Below are positions 1 through 10,523 of a stretch of 24,805 nt of DNA, piece after piece. The DNA is taken from assembly GCA_004802705.1 (NCBI GenBank), contig SGPL01000488.1, positions 1-24,805 on the forward strand, written 5' to 3'. Under the pieces are notes generated by a model that had not been told where the DNA came from, made no database searches, and worked only from the letters and a program-made list of their open reading frames with translations. Position numbers and translations under genes: made by a program. The DNA comes from Bondarzewia mesenterica. Lineage: Eukaryota; Basidiomycota; Agaricomycetes; Russulales; Bondarzewiaceae. Within the stretch, counting starts at the first letter, position 1, and every line of letters begins with the position of its first letter.

Positions 1-488
1 GAAAAAATATTTATATGCACGAGAGACAAAGAAAAACGGCGGCTCCACCGTTGACTTGCCACCAAGGATGGCACTGCAATTGAAATATGGGGCGGTGGCA
101 CCCTTGGTACCACTGCTGGGTTTGATCCGGCACCTGGTGGATGGACCTGAGCTCAAAGCGGGTGAGCGCGTCTGGTGGATAAAAAATCCGACCTCCAGCC
201 CCGGATCGACGTGTGGCTGGTGGATTACAACCAGCAACTACCCGACCGGTCTCAGAAAAAGGTGCGATTTACTGGTGGACCGACACCCGACCTTACCCCC
301 TATTATCAGGGGGCCTAGTCCTTGAGGTCACGGAAGCGTGATTTCAACGCTCCAGGTCACAATTCCCACGTTATAGCGAAATGAGACCTGTACCTAGTTC
401 CTAGGAACAGGAATAGCTAAAAATAGCACTCCGCAATACCCAACCCAAGACTGGCAGTTACGTTGACCACGATGTGACGAATCTGACG
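1..488. other. Left-edge intergenic region, no gene recognised
   Basis: No protein family is recognisable in either strand. The plus-strand open frame at about 56-325 is rich in Trp, Pro and Gly and has no convincing start or splice context. The only structure seen is the 7-mer CTGGTGG repeated four times (134, 172, 217 and 272) at irregular spacing, and a short inverted pair TGCCACC/GGTGGCA near 58-100. The last part is presumably the promoter and 5' leader of the glyoxalase II gene. Confidence 0.5.
472..477 (+). promoter_or_regulatory. Minimal start-stop upstream ORF (ATGTGA)
   Basis: An ATG directly followed by TGA lies 11 nt before the first in-frame ATG (489) of the glyoxalase II gene. 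Start-stop elements are known to stall or divert scanning ribosomes. Here it could lower use of the first start and favour the internal Met at 579. This holds only if transcription starts upstream of 472, which the sequence does not show. Confidence 0.3.
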
Positions 489-1600
489 ATGCTTCGTCTC
501 TTCCCAAAGGCATTCAAGAGTAGTTCCATCACTAACATTCAGTGTACCAGACCTTTTTCCTCCTCGTCAACACGCAACATGAAGGTGCTCCCGGTTCCAG
601 TTCGCGAGGACAATTATGCCTATCTGCTCATCGACGACAACACCAACAAGGCAGCCGCGGTCGACCCGTATTCGGTTGATAAGGTCAAGGCCGCTGCCGA
701 CCAGCTCGGTGTGCAGATTGTAGCTGCTATTACCACACACCATCATTTTGACCACAGCGGTGGAAACGAGGTGCGTTCTCCTTGATTGTTCGCGTATCCC
801 GAAGAGTCTGATTTATTCAATGATCGGATGGAAGCAATTCGTGAGTACCAGTGTGATCACGAAGTGTTTCTATGTGGACGACTTTTTGATTCTTGCCTCA
901 TAAACACCAGGCTAAAACCTTTCCTGGCGCAACAATCTACGGCGGTAGCCAAAAAGTCACAGCCCTAACGAAGCTCGTCAAAGACAAAGATGAGTTTACC
1001 GTCGGCGACTCGATCCACGTCAAGTACACTGTTTCGTTCTTGCAGCCCGAAACAAAGCCATATTAACACACTGATACCTTTAGATGCCTCGCAACCCCCT
1101 GCCATACCCAGGATTCCATCTGCTACTATGTGACAGACAGGGCCGACCCTACGCAGTCACCTGGCGTCTTCACAGGCGATACCCTCTTCATCGCCGGCTG
1201 CGGCCGTTTCTTTGAGGGCACAGGGGCGGAGATGTATGCCGCGCTCACGTATCTCGGTACCCTTCCTGACAAGACGATTGTCTACAATGGACACGAGTAC
1301 ACCGCGAGCAGTATCAAATTCGCGCAGTCGGTTGACCCCGAGAATGCTGGTCTCACCCGGCTGGGCAAGATTTTGAGCGAGAACAAGATCACGACCGGGT
1401 TGACGACCATTGGCGACGAGAAGGAGTGGAATCCTTTCATGCGGCTCTCGAGTGGGCCCATACAGTAAGCTTGTTTGTTTGAACTGCACTGTTCAGTTGC
1501 TGTAATGTCTTGCAGGAAAGCGACGAAGGCGACAACGGGAATGTCGGAGGGAGCTGTGATGGACGAGCTGCGGAATCTCAAGAATAACTACAGGGGGTGA
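489..1600 (+). CDS. GLO2: Hydroxyacylglutathione hydrolase (glyoxalase II)
   Basis: Hydrolyses S-D-lactoylglutathione to D-lactate and glutathione, the second step of methylglyoxal detoxification. Exons 489-770, 911-1023, 1084-1464 and 1516-1600 join in phase to 286 aa. The metallo-beta-lactamase metal ligands are present: THHHFDH, the His of TPCHT, the Asp of GDTLF and the His of GHEYT. The CHTQDSICYYV segment is the form I recall from yeast GLO2 rather than the animal CHTSGH form. The first 30 residues (MLRLFPKAFK, then Ser-rich up to STRN) look like a mitochondrial presequence. A second in-frame Met at 579 begins MKVLPVPVREDNYAYL, the usual cytosolic start, giving a 256-aa form. One gene may therefore supply both compartments, whereas yeast uses GLO2 and GLO4. 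The gene is tail-to-tail with the SFT2 gene. Identity is very secure; exon borders are inferred. Confidence 0.93.
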
Positions 1601-1999
1601 GTACGAAGGTGCGTGCATTCCCAACAGGATTGATTCATATGCTAAGTATCACACTTGTACCAGTCGCCTATAGACTTTCCTGCGACGCGTAGTCTAGGGC
1701 GGCCATGTGTAAGATAGAAGATGTGTAGTAAGGTCGTGCTGCAATCCATGTACTTTAACAACTTCACGCTGCACCTTCGAAAGTTGAGATTGATTTATGA
1801 CTTCAGTAAGATACTGATACCCCTGCGGCCGTAAAGGGGAACAATAGATAGTCCGGACAACAACCAGAACAAAATGCAACAGCTGTAATTGTAACAATAC
1901 ATGTCCACCATAACACCGCCAATCCAATTAGTAGAAGAGATATCTCGCAATCTATCAAACGACAATCATACAAGAGCCAGATACTAGTACTCATGCCTA
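1601..1999. other. Convergent 3' intergenic region (GLO2 / SFT2)
   Basis: About 400 bp between two converging stop codons. It probably holds both 3' UTRs and terminators. No further gene, RNA or repeat is visible. The long minus-strand open frame crossing 1803-2405 is an out-of-frame reading over SFT2 exons and introns. Confidence 0.5.
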
Positions 2000-2892
2000 T
2001 TACATGCCGAAGACTTTGAGGACTGCGGCGCGGGCGTACGGGATATACGACAACGTATACCAGAGGAAGGCGAGGTACTCGATGATGACGAAGACTACGG
2101 AAGAGTATAGGGGGTGTCAGTCGTTTTGTGGAGAATACGGAGGATCGTGAGATGCTGGACTGGAATCCAGTGTACTTACTGATGCACAGGACCTGAAGAA
2201 TAGCATCGTTAATACTGCAAGGAGGATGAATAACATGAAGGGAAAGTATAGTACGCACCCCACTGTCCAATACAAAAGCGCCTACGAAGATAAGAACTAT
2301 CGAAGCGAGGAATATGAAGGTCGCGACCACACGGATCGGCTTGAACATCTGCACCGAATGGACAATTAGGCGCCCTATCGCACGAGCCAGGCGAACGCGA
2401 CACAATACTCACCATCTTGACTTGCTTGAAGAACTGTTTCACCAACCATCAACAACGTTGCTCAACGATCATGCACAAATGACAATGAAGAAGCACGCAC
2501 CCCAAGCAAAAACCCCGTCCCGATGAGNGAAACAACCGTCCCGATAGCATAAAGTACTGCAAATTCAAGAGCGACGGCATTANGACCGCATCTGACGATA
2601 ATCACAGGAGCAAAACACTTACATGCGAACGTCGTCAANGCTCCGAGNAATAAGAAAACCGTGCCGAGGATGCTCAATAGGAACCCCACACCGAAACTGC
2701 GCAAACTCGTGAGNTGGCATCCCCCACGCNCCGACGGCGAANACGAGGCACCCACCATCCTGCGAATCCATATANTCGCTGCGTACGTGTGAGTCCGAGC
2801 TTCGAAAACGCCGAATCGCCTTCGAAGAATTGGGTCTCGGGCATATCGACCCCTACAGTCTCGAGGTTGAACCATCCCTTAGATGCCGACAT
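2000..2892 (-). CDS. SFT2: SFT2-family vesicle transport membrane protein
   Basis: A tetraspanning Golgi/endosome protein; yeast Sft2 is linked genetically to retrograde fusion with the Golgi. Minus-strand exons 2892-2756, 2696-2623, 2556-2501, 2433-2413, 2348-2259, 2192-2180 and 2094-2000 give 161 aa with all phases matching. The family hallmark LTRTQRxYGFAG starts the first membrane helix (about residues 43-64). Further helices lie near 68-89, 101-123 and 127-147. KQVKMMFKPIR and WYTLSYIPYARAAV are also typical of the family. Two exons are very small, 21 nt (FFKQVKM) and 13 nt (encoding VLCI). Using a nearer acceptor for the 13-nt exon would break the frame; the chosen one has a TATTAAC branch-like sequence before it. 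Several Ns fall in exons, mainly at silent positions. Confidence 0.88.
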
Positions 2893-3591
2893 GTTGCCTC
2901 GCTGATGCTCTTCAGTAGTTGGTTAGAGGGAAGTTCGTCTAACTTGTCTTCGGAATGGACCAGAAATCGGTCAGAAGTACGGGTCGTTTGAGAAATCAAA
3001 AGGGACAAGGACGTTGAGGGACGCTGGGCCTGCAGCTGGTGATTAAGACGTCAAGGTGGGACACCAAACGCGTNCTGGGCGAGCTCAGCGAGTCCCAAAG
3101 CAGTCATCCGCCACAGTTGCACAGCTCGAGCCCCGACAAATNCCTNAATCCTCANGCCATTNAATAANGATNTGATGGCGAGANAGCAGTAGTATTTCTT
3201 TGTATTTTGTAACAAATCGTCAACGAGTANANNAAACAAATTNNNAANAGGCAAGNAATACAGAAGTGATCACGATGGCGTTTCAATGATAGCAGCGGAT
3301 AAACCAACAACAGAACNCGNAAGAAAANAAATCAAAACATTTTCCACAAATGCACGGCAAGCATCGAGCACAGACANACAGGACAACACAGAAGTGNCGA
3401 GTTNAAGTTGAAGTAGNGAAGAACGTACGTATCGATTTCATGAGNGATTTTCGTGANCGCGTCCGCAACNACCAATTCATGANCTGGAAGGCGGATGTGC
3501 GGAAAACATGCTTCCAATTNCTGTNGGTCGACAAAAAGCANAGAAACAAGCTGAGNGAGAAGAATNTCGTCTGGCTTTANTTTNTANGATT
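2893..3591. other. N-rich intergenic region between SFT2 and EDC4; a small gene is possible
   Basis: This stretch must contain the SFT2 promoter and the EDC4 3' UTR. It has the highest density of single Ns in the window. On the minus strand a conserved-looking segment at about 3560-3430 reads as ...QLVSxLFVD..., then LEACFPHIRLP and HEIDTYV. It is followed by a possible GTACGT donor, and a second open segment ends at 3051 with ALGLAELAQ and a stop. I do not recognise the family. An in-frame TAN codon near the start could be Tyr or stop. I cannot decide whether this is a small gene or chance. Confidence 0.3.
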
Positions 3592-6500
3592 TCATGTTGG
3601 TTTGTGGCTGAGGACGTCTTGGATTTCCGAGATCGACCGAGCAGTATCCATCAACTGAGNTCCACCAGGGAGGATGGCTATGCGCTGTTTGGTCGTGTTC
3701 AGCGTCTGCTGGACGCTCGGCAAGACACGCGCCACATATGGAGAAATAAGAGGATCCTAAAGAGAACGAATGATCAATGCCGTGCCTCTCACTATAAGGA
3801 GCGGAAAGCCTACGCTGGTGTTGAGTACAGCGGCCGCGCGCTGAAGCCACCAAAGAGAAGACTTGAACGACTCGTCGACCGGCGCGCTGTCCACNATTGC
3901 AGCAGAGAGCTGAGAGAGATCGTAATAAGTACACAAGAAGGGAGGAGAGAACAGTCGCACTACACCACGTACCCTATGCACGAGTGTCAAGATAACAGCT
4001 TGAGATAGCGGAGTTGTCCCATTCAAAGGCATGACAACCTCTGGATTGGATCGAGACAGCAGCTCACGGAGCTGACGAGAATCTTGCGTGGCAAGCACAG
4101 TGAGGTAAGTGTCATCCCATTCCTCGCGCTGCGATGGAGGCGTTTGATGGATGGCCGGCGCATGCGCCGGGGGAGGCAGAGCTGGGTGAGATGCCTGAGG
4201 AGCAGGAATTCCAGATGGGAACCAAGGAGCGTGCATGCCAGCTGGCGGCGGTGGGGGCAGGAGGGGCCCGTAAGACTGGACAGGAATCGGCATCGGAGGC
4301 TGGCGCTGCTGGCTGAACGATGCGACAGCTCCAGGTCCACCCTGGACGGAAGGAGAGTGCCTGGGACCTGTAGATGAGATGCCAACATTGGCGCTCAAAT
4401 ACTTGATTTGATCCGTCAATGATTGGATAGACTGCTCCAAATCCCGGATCTGAGCCTACAAAACGGGCANATAAATCGATAAAATGACATCTNTTCCAAG
4501 CTGAAGCAATGCACTCACCTCTTGCCCTCGCAAAGCCTCGCTCTGCCATGCGATGACTTCCTTCTTGATGTTCAACATCTCGGCATGCATCTCCCGTGTG
4601 AGATCCTGGTGCATGGCGGACGACTCTTGCTTGTAGGCAGGGATGAGCGTCTTGGTGATAGCTTCCTTGACATGCCGCTCGATGACGGGGGTAATGGCAG
4701 AAGAGAAAGTCCGCGCAACATGATTGGAGACATCAGGGCGAAGGAGGAGTCTTTCGATTTCGTTTGGNAGGGCCTGCNTTAACAGATGAAGGTCAATCTN
4801 AGTNTACATGTCGGGAAAAGTGAAGTTCACTTTGTTCATGGTATCACCGAGACCCTTGGCAATCTGCCCATTCAAAGCCGCCTTGACCTCGTTCTTCGTG
4901 ATATTCTCCAGAGATGGCAGAACTGAATTTTGAACCTCGACCTTGACGGCCATCTCGACGACTCTGGTGGTATTTATCGTCAANTCGTTGGAAATGAGCT
5001 TCAGAATTTTCTCCTGCCGAGAGAAATCAGCTGCCTGCTCGCTAGCTCTGACTTCCTCAAGACGTTGATCTAGAACTAGGATCAAATCAACTGTAAAACA
5101 GTTCGGAGCACAAGATAACCCACGTTGTTTGTCAAGCTCCTTCCCGACGAGGCGTCCTATACGGCTATATAGGTTCTCCTCCATCTTCTTGATCTCCTTG
5201 GCCATAAGAGTTCCAACAGAGTTGTCGTTGATGCTTTCCGATACTTTGCCGCCCTTCTCCTTCTCCTTGCCACCANTCTCGTCTTTGTCCTTCCAACCAA
5301 CGTTTCTACCCTTGTTTCTGCCACGTCCTTCAGCTGGACGTCCCTCCTCCCGCACAAGCTCAGTCTCAACTTCCTCAGAAGGAGGCGTTCTGAGCCTGTT
5401 GGACTGCAAGGGAAGCGACGGCTGNGCAGTTGGCTGCACGACGTTAGGCGGGGTAGGATTNGCTACAGGGCGCTGAANCTTGGCCTCTGGAGTGATGGAA
5501 CGAGGTGGGTANGNAACAGAATGCGGCAACTTCGTCAACGTAGTCGCCAGAGCACTGTCAAACCACTCTCTACGAATGAGAACTTGNTCGACACCTGAAG
5601 AATGAACAGAGAAAGCCACGAGTGCTAGATCGCCGGGCGGGACCTTAGCTGCGATACACGCNGCATGCGCTTCATCACCGTTGGGATCAGCAACNGCCGT
5701 GAGGATAACAAAGTGGATGGTAGGTTTCGGTCCTGCGAACTCGACGATCTGGTCAAAGTAAACCCGCACGCCCTCACCGGTGNTTGTGTCGAAACCCAAN
5801 TTGAGCGCNATCATGCTGTCGCGACGATTGCTCGCCACCCACAACGTCTGGATTCTAGCATCATAGTTGGCATGACCGAACATCTCCGGGTCATCANGGT
5901 CGCCGTTGACGAACTTGACGGTTGCCAGCACATTCTTGCTCATGCTTGGCAAAAGCTGGAAGACTGTACCGTGTTTCCGTCCNATAATGAGGCCATTATC
6001 AACAAAGGTGATGGAAGATGGCGTGTCGTCGCCTCGAATCTTCTGAGACCAGAACGGCAACTTGTCCTGAGTGTTCCAAAAGGTCAAGGTCGAGTCTTCC
6101 GATACCGTCGCAAGGGCGGAGTTGACAACATCAAATTCCATCGCACTGAGCGGCTATATGTGGATTGATTGATACGATTGTCTTTAATGAACTGATAGGA
6201 CACTTACTGAAGGCATAGAAAAAGGCTGTCCAATACGCAGGAGGTCTGATTGATCAATATATTCGCCTCCATAAGTTCTGGCGGCCTCCAGTACGTTGAG
6301 GAGGTATATGTTACTCTGTGAANTGACGGCCAGCACATCTTGCTGCTTAGGATGCCACTTGACAGAAAGCAACGCATCCTGCCCAACGGCTGGAAGAACG
6401 CACAACAAGATCTTCCCGCTGCGAGGAAAGCATCAACATGCAACAAGACAAGGAAAGAGATTGGAACTTACGGAACATCATCGGTAATATGTTCAGGTAA

Positions 6501-8484
6501 CTCCCATACNACGAACCCTCCATCTGAAGTTACGCCCGCCAACCGGTTGCCATACACCCCCATGTCNGTGACAGCGGTCGTGGACGGGAAGACCGGGGGA
6601 AGTTGAAGTAAGGTACGGTCGCCGCTTGACCGCGAGATGACACGGACGCGGCCTAATGAGTACTTAGCATGACCTCCACTGATTTAAATAATCACACACC
6701 CTTCGTCATTGCATATGCGACCCAATGCGTCGCTCCGATGGTGGTACCAGGCAAAAAGGTGGAATCAACCCTGACGAGAGCGATGGCCGTGGACTTGACT
6801 GCATCACGAGGTGCTTGGATCTCGTCCAAAGGCTGAGAAACGTCAATAGTGATGGTCTGAGGTTGAGACCTACAGAATGCGGTTGGGGTCAACTGACTCG
6901 ATAGGACTATGTAACGCAAACGACTGACTGAGGACTCGCTTGGGACTTGCCCTTTTGACCGGAGCCTCTGGCTCGGCCTTCGTGTCCCTTCCAGCCGCCG
7001 CGCGGACCAGGTGAACTGTCTTTGTCCGCTGGGGCCTGCCCCACAGGTCCATGCTGAACGGGAGATCCAACCAGCGAACCAACTGGGGAATCAGAGGAGC
7101 GAAGATCCCTGCGCGCCTGGGCAGGGGGTTTTGGTGGCGAGTTGCGAGGAGATGAAGCCTGAGTAGGCTTCGGGGGGAGAGGACGAGGCTGCGCCCTCGT
7201 TTGTGTGGACGGTTCAAGCCGGGGAAGCTCTTCACTCGATGTCGGCAAGTCGTATGGGCTCGAGGATTGCATAGAAGGCGGCTGCCCCATTGTCAGCTGT
7301 TCAATGAGATTTTCGACAGATTTCCGCTTGGGATCAGCAGCAAGAGGGCCAGGTTGCCAACTCTCATCGGCACCACTCATGATTTGGGGCTGGACGACGG
7401 GCGGAACAGGTTTCCTTGCTGAGGCAGAAGAAGCCGCCAAGGCATCGAAAGGCGAGACGAAATCGAACAAGGATTTACGAGCTGGCGATGGAGGTTGCAA
7501 CTGTGATTGTCCCACGGGTGGGCTCTGAAACTCGGCTCGCGCGCCAGGACTAGAAGTTCCAGGTTCATAATAAGAACCTGCGTCGTGATGGGATACGTCA
7601 GGTGGAGCGAAAGGAGGTGAAGGACCAGGATACGACGGTAGAGGATCTTGATCTTGCGAAAGGTCACCAAAATTTGTTCGTGGAGCGTTCCTAACCAAGA
7701 TAGGAGGAGCAGTGATTCAGTGTGTCATTCTGGAGGCGAAAGAGATTTGTAAAGTAGCATCATGTTCTGTTTCGCAATCCGTCCAAACTGTATAGTGCTC
7801 TGACTAGAACCATCATTGTCCACTAATTCCGTATGCAGATTTCTACAACATATCTTACACTTGTAGACGAACCCAGTTCATGAAAGTCCAACAGATAACG
7901 AACGGGATATATCCAAGGGAAAGAAAGCGTAGGCATAAGACGGATGCTCACCCTGACATCAATTGCTCCAACAATAGCCTTCCTTGAGTCTCGTTGTCGT
8001 TCGAAGTTCCTGACCTCTGCGAAGACCCAGGCGGGGTTGGGATCTGGTGTGGAGGTACTAGAGGAAGCGGTACTGGAGCTGGAGCTGGAGGAGACGAAAC
8101 CGAACCGAGGAGAGACAGCAAAGCGCTCTGCCTACTCTCAGGGGTAGCGTTGGCGGGAGCAGAAGTGGCTGAAGACGTTGATTGCACGGTAGCTGATGAG
8201 ACAGGCGTCGCGGGCGCAGAGTTATTGGTTTGGGATGGGCCGGTGAACGAACTACCGTTCCCACCAGTAGGCTGCCCAGGAGATGGGTTCAAATTTTGGA
8301 ATAGCGATTCGACGTGGCTGGGAGAAGAAGATGGTGCAGTATCCCGAAGGGACCCTGTGGGGGAAACGTGCCGATATTGCTTCAACTGCTGCGACTGGAG
8401 AGTTTGATCTCCATAAAGTGTTTGCGATCCAGGAGGACTGGCGCCTCGGGAAAAAAGGTTGCGGATGTTGCCTGCGCGATCCAT
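3592..8484 (-). CDS. EDC4: EDC4/Pdc1-type mRNA decapping scaffold (WD40 + coiled coil + Ge-1 C-terminal domain)
   Basis: Scaffold of P-bodies that couples Dcp2 decapping enzyme to activators (human EDC4/Ge-1, fission yeast Pdc1). Exons 8484-7952, 7690-6929, 6869-6700, 6652-6472, 6418-6208, 6153-5124, 5069 (or 5075)-4519, 4455-3973, 3909-3814 and 3756-3592 join in phase to about 1,393 aa. Residues 1-430 are Ser/Pro-rich and disordered, with short leucine motifs. From about 433 a WD40-like region follows (TTIGATHWVAYAMTKGRVRV, LLSVKWHPKQQDVLAV, STLTFWN). Next come a Lys/Glu-rich linker and a coiled coil (about 900-1180). The Ge-1 C-terminal helical domain has WDDTYLTVLATQDSRQLREL, NPEVVMPLNG, PLSQAVILTLVHR and SLWWLQRAAAVLN. 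The intron at 7691-7951 is unusually long (261 nt) and shows no exon inside. Homology to EDC4 is clear; the exact splice near 5070 is ambiguous. Confidence 0.86.
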
Positions 8485-10426
8485 AGAGAAAGAAATTGCC
8501 GATGAGCAAGTTGAAACTGAGATATCGTTTGTAGGGGGAGAGAGTGAAGAGTAGGGTGAAGGGGAGAAATCAAGTTCTCCTCAGCTCAGGTCTTCAGTAC
8601 AACACGAGGCGCAAACGTTGCCGCCACGCGGCTTCGGCCAGTGCCGTTCGCTCCACTGCCTGCACCTCAATTCGAGGCTGAGCGCTAGCGCTGAGCGCTG
8701 AGGGTCGGAAATGTATAATTTACATTGACGCAACAAATACGCGGCACTCGTTGAATTTGAGAATGAACGGGTCTTTATGGCTTTCTAAAGTCATCTCGTT
8801 CGAAATTTCTTGGGGGGGATTATGGGATGCCTGAAGCTCATGACTTTGCAATCGGCTCCCAGAAGATCGGCCGGCTGAAGCGTAGGGGACAAGCGAGACC
8901 TTTAATCGACACAAGTTCATATGAAGTGCATTTTGACTTTACCCGAAACTGTTATTAAAGATTGGTACGTCCACAGCAAAGGATGTGCAGAAACTCCCCA
9001 TCCCCCCGACCTTGCCCAAGGGCTTCGCGAATTCCCTGTTCGATATACAGACACACAGGTTCCCTACCTGTCATGTTACGTAGGGAGCGACTGAGAGCAA
9101 GTACGACGGCACGAAGAACCGAGGACACAAGCCTGTGAAGTTTACATTCCCAAGCGAAAAGAACAGATGGATACACAACTTCCAACATAGTGATATCAGA
9201 GGTCACACTCACGGACGGTTCTTGACATGGGCTAATCCTTTCGAACAGCAAATCAACTGAACGCTCACCTGGCCAGAATCGCGTATTCTCATTTTAGTAG
9301 CTGCAATTGCGTCAAGAATTTCCAGATGAGCGAGACAAAATCTTCAAAGGGCATTCAAGCGATGATCGAAATCGCTTTGCGGAGGTCGATGCGATAGTCC
9401 CTACAATTGAGTCAGGGAAAACAAGGAATTCGCTAGCACTGCTTAGTCCCAAGAGTGGGCATGCGAGGAATGCTATCCGCGGGTGATATTTCTCACAGCC
9501 CGAATCGGAAACTGCGCGATGATCTCAAAACGATGAGGATGAGATCAGAATGAGTACGGCCTTTAGACAGTCATTTTTGGCCTTTTTGCGGATGCGGAAA
9601 CCGACACGATGAAGCGCACTGCAACACACCTGATACGTAATTGGAGGAAACTGGTGATTCCTCCGGCAGCGATGACTGGATATAATAATCAGCAACGTGA
9701 ACAACCAAGCCATGCATCACAGTGAAGTTGAGGGCTACAAAAAGGTAAAGGTTCCGGCGGAGGATAGTTTCCCGAAGTCTAAGGGCGAGCCAAGAACGCT
9801 ATCGTTGGGTTGAAGAAGAGGGGAGCAACGTGGCGCAACGTCAGAGTGTAACAATAAAAGTTGCACAAGGGACAGCAGATAACGGCGACAGAAGAACAGC
9901 CGCTGCAGTTTGGTCGTCGGCTAGACATGGGTGGCGAAGGGACGCAAGGAAGATGGCAAAGACCAGAGTCGCGGTGTCACAGGTCGACGATCCTGTAGCG
10001 GGACTCCGGTTTGGAGGCGTGGGATGTCGATGAGGAGCGAGAAGGTGATCACCACTTATTGCACCCGCCAGTGTCTAGAGTGTTCAGTGACCGTCGAATG
10101 GTGTCCTTCGACCATACGAACCATGCCAGCCGTAATAATGAGCATGGTCATGTTGACTTCCTGAACAGGCATGGCGTTCGTGTGCTGAGTACACACCTGT
10201 GCGTACATCGGCGTGCGGATAGCCGAGCGGATCCTACAAGGAAGCGTGAAGGGCAATGAGAAAGAAGGCTTATTCCGGAAGTACTGAATCCTTGTCAAGG
10301 GGGCTGCGCTTGAGAGATGGAACCCTATGGAACCTGGCCGGCTGCTGAAGCCTGACGGGGATAATCAGGTGGAGATCCGATCATCTCTGGATCGGAACAA
10401 ACAAGTGCATACGAACGCGATATGCT
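8485..10426. other. Large intergenic region (EDC4 promoter side / metallothionein upstream)
   Basis: About 2 kb with only short, unconvincing open frames on both strands and no tRNA or transposase seen. The left end is the EDC4 promoter side (EDC4 is read leftward). At 8681-8692 there is a perfect 12-bp palindrome AGCGCTAGCGCT, with a third AGCGCT at 8694-8699. Towards the right there is TTCCGGAA (10273-10280), which resembles two inverted heat-shock-element units, and AGGGG (10298-10302), the stress-response-element core. Both are short enough to occur by chance. They are noted because the next gene is a metallothionein. Confidence 0.45.
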
Positions 10427-10433
10427 TATAAGG
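10427..10433 (+). promoter_or_regulatory. TATA box of the metallothionein gene
   Basis: TATAAGG lies 97 nt before the metallothionein ATG. It is followed by a C/T- and A-rich leader without an intervening ATG. A clear TATA element fits a strongly inducible small gene. A typical start about 30 nt downstream would leave a leader of roughly 65 nt. Confidence 0.45.
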
Positions 10434-10523
10434 CTCCGCGTCTTCACTCCAAGGAGACCAGACACCGAAACACACCTATCCTTGAAATCCATCACCCTCA
10501 TACCGTTCTCTCATCAGATAAAT

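Noticed and set aside
1803..2405. 200-aa minus-strand open frame
   Set aside because: Runs through SFT2 introns; contains SFT2 exon 5 in frame but the rest is out of frame. The spliced model explains the family sequence.
3332..3934. 200-aa minus-strand open frame
   Set aside because: Mostly an out-of-frame reading across EDC4 exons 9 and 10; only its last part (after 3595) is kept as an open question.
3508..4377. Long plus-strand frames
   Set aside because: Antisense to the conserved C-terminal domain of EDC4; Arg/Trp-rich composition typical of a shadow.
7994..8407. Plus-strand frame of 137 aa rich in Gly and Glu
   Set aside because: Antisense to the Ser/Pro-rich N-terminus of EDC4, whose reading frame, exon phases and motifs are consistent.
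9525..10298. Minus-strand fragments with hydrophobic stretches (for example NMTMLIITAGMVRMV) that might be exons of a membrane protein
   Set aside because: No consistent phase, start codon or recognisable family could be assembled.
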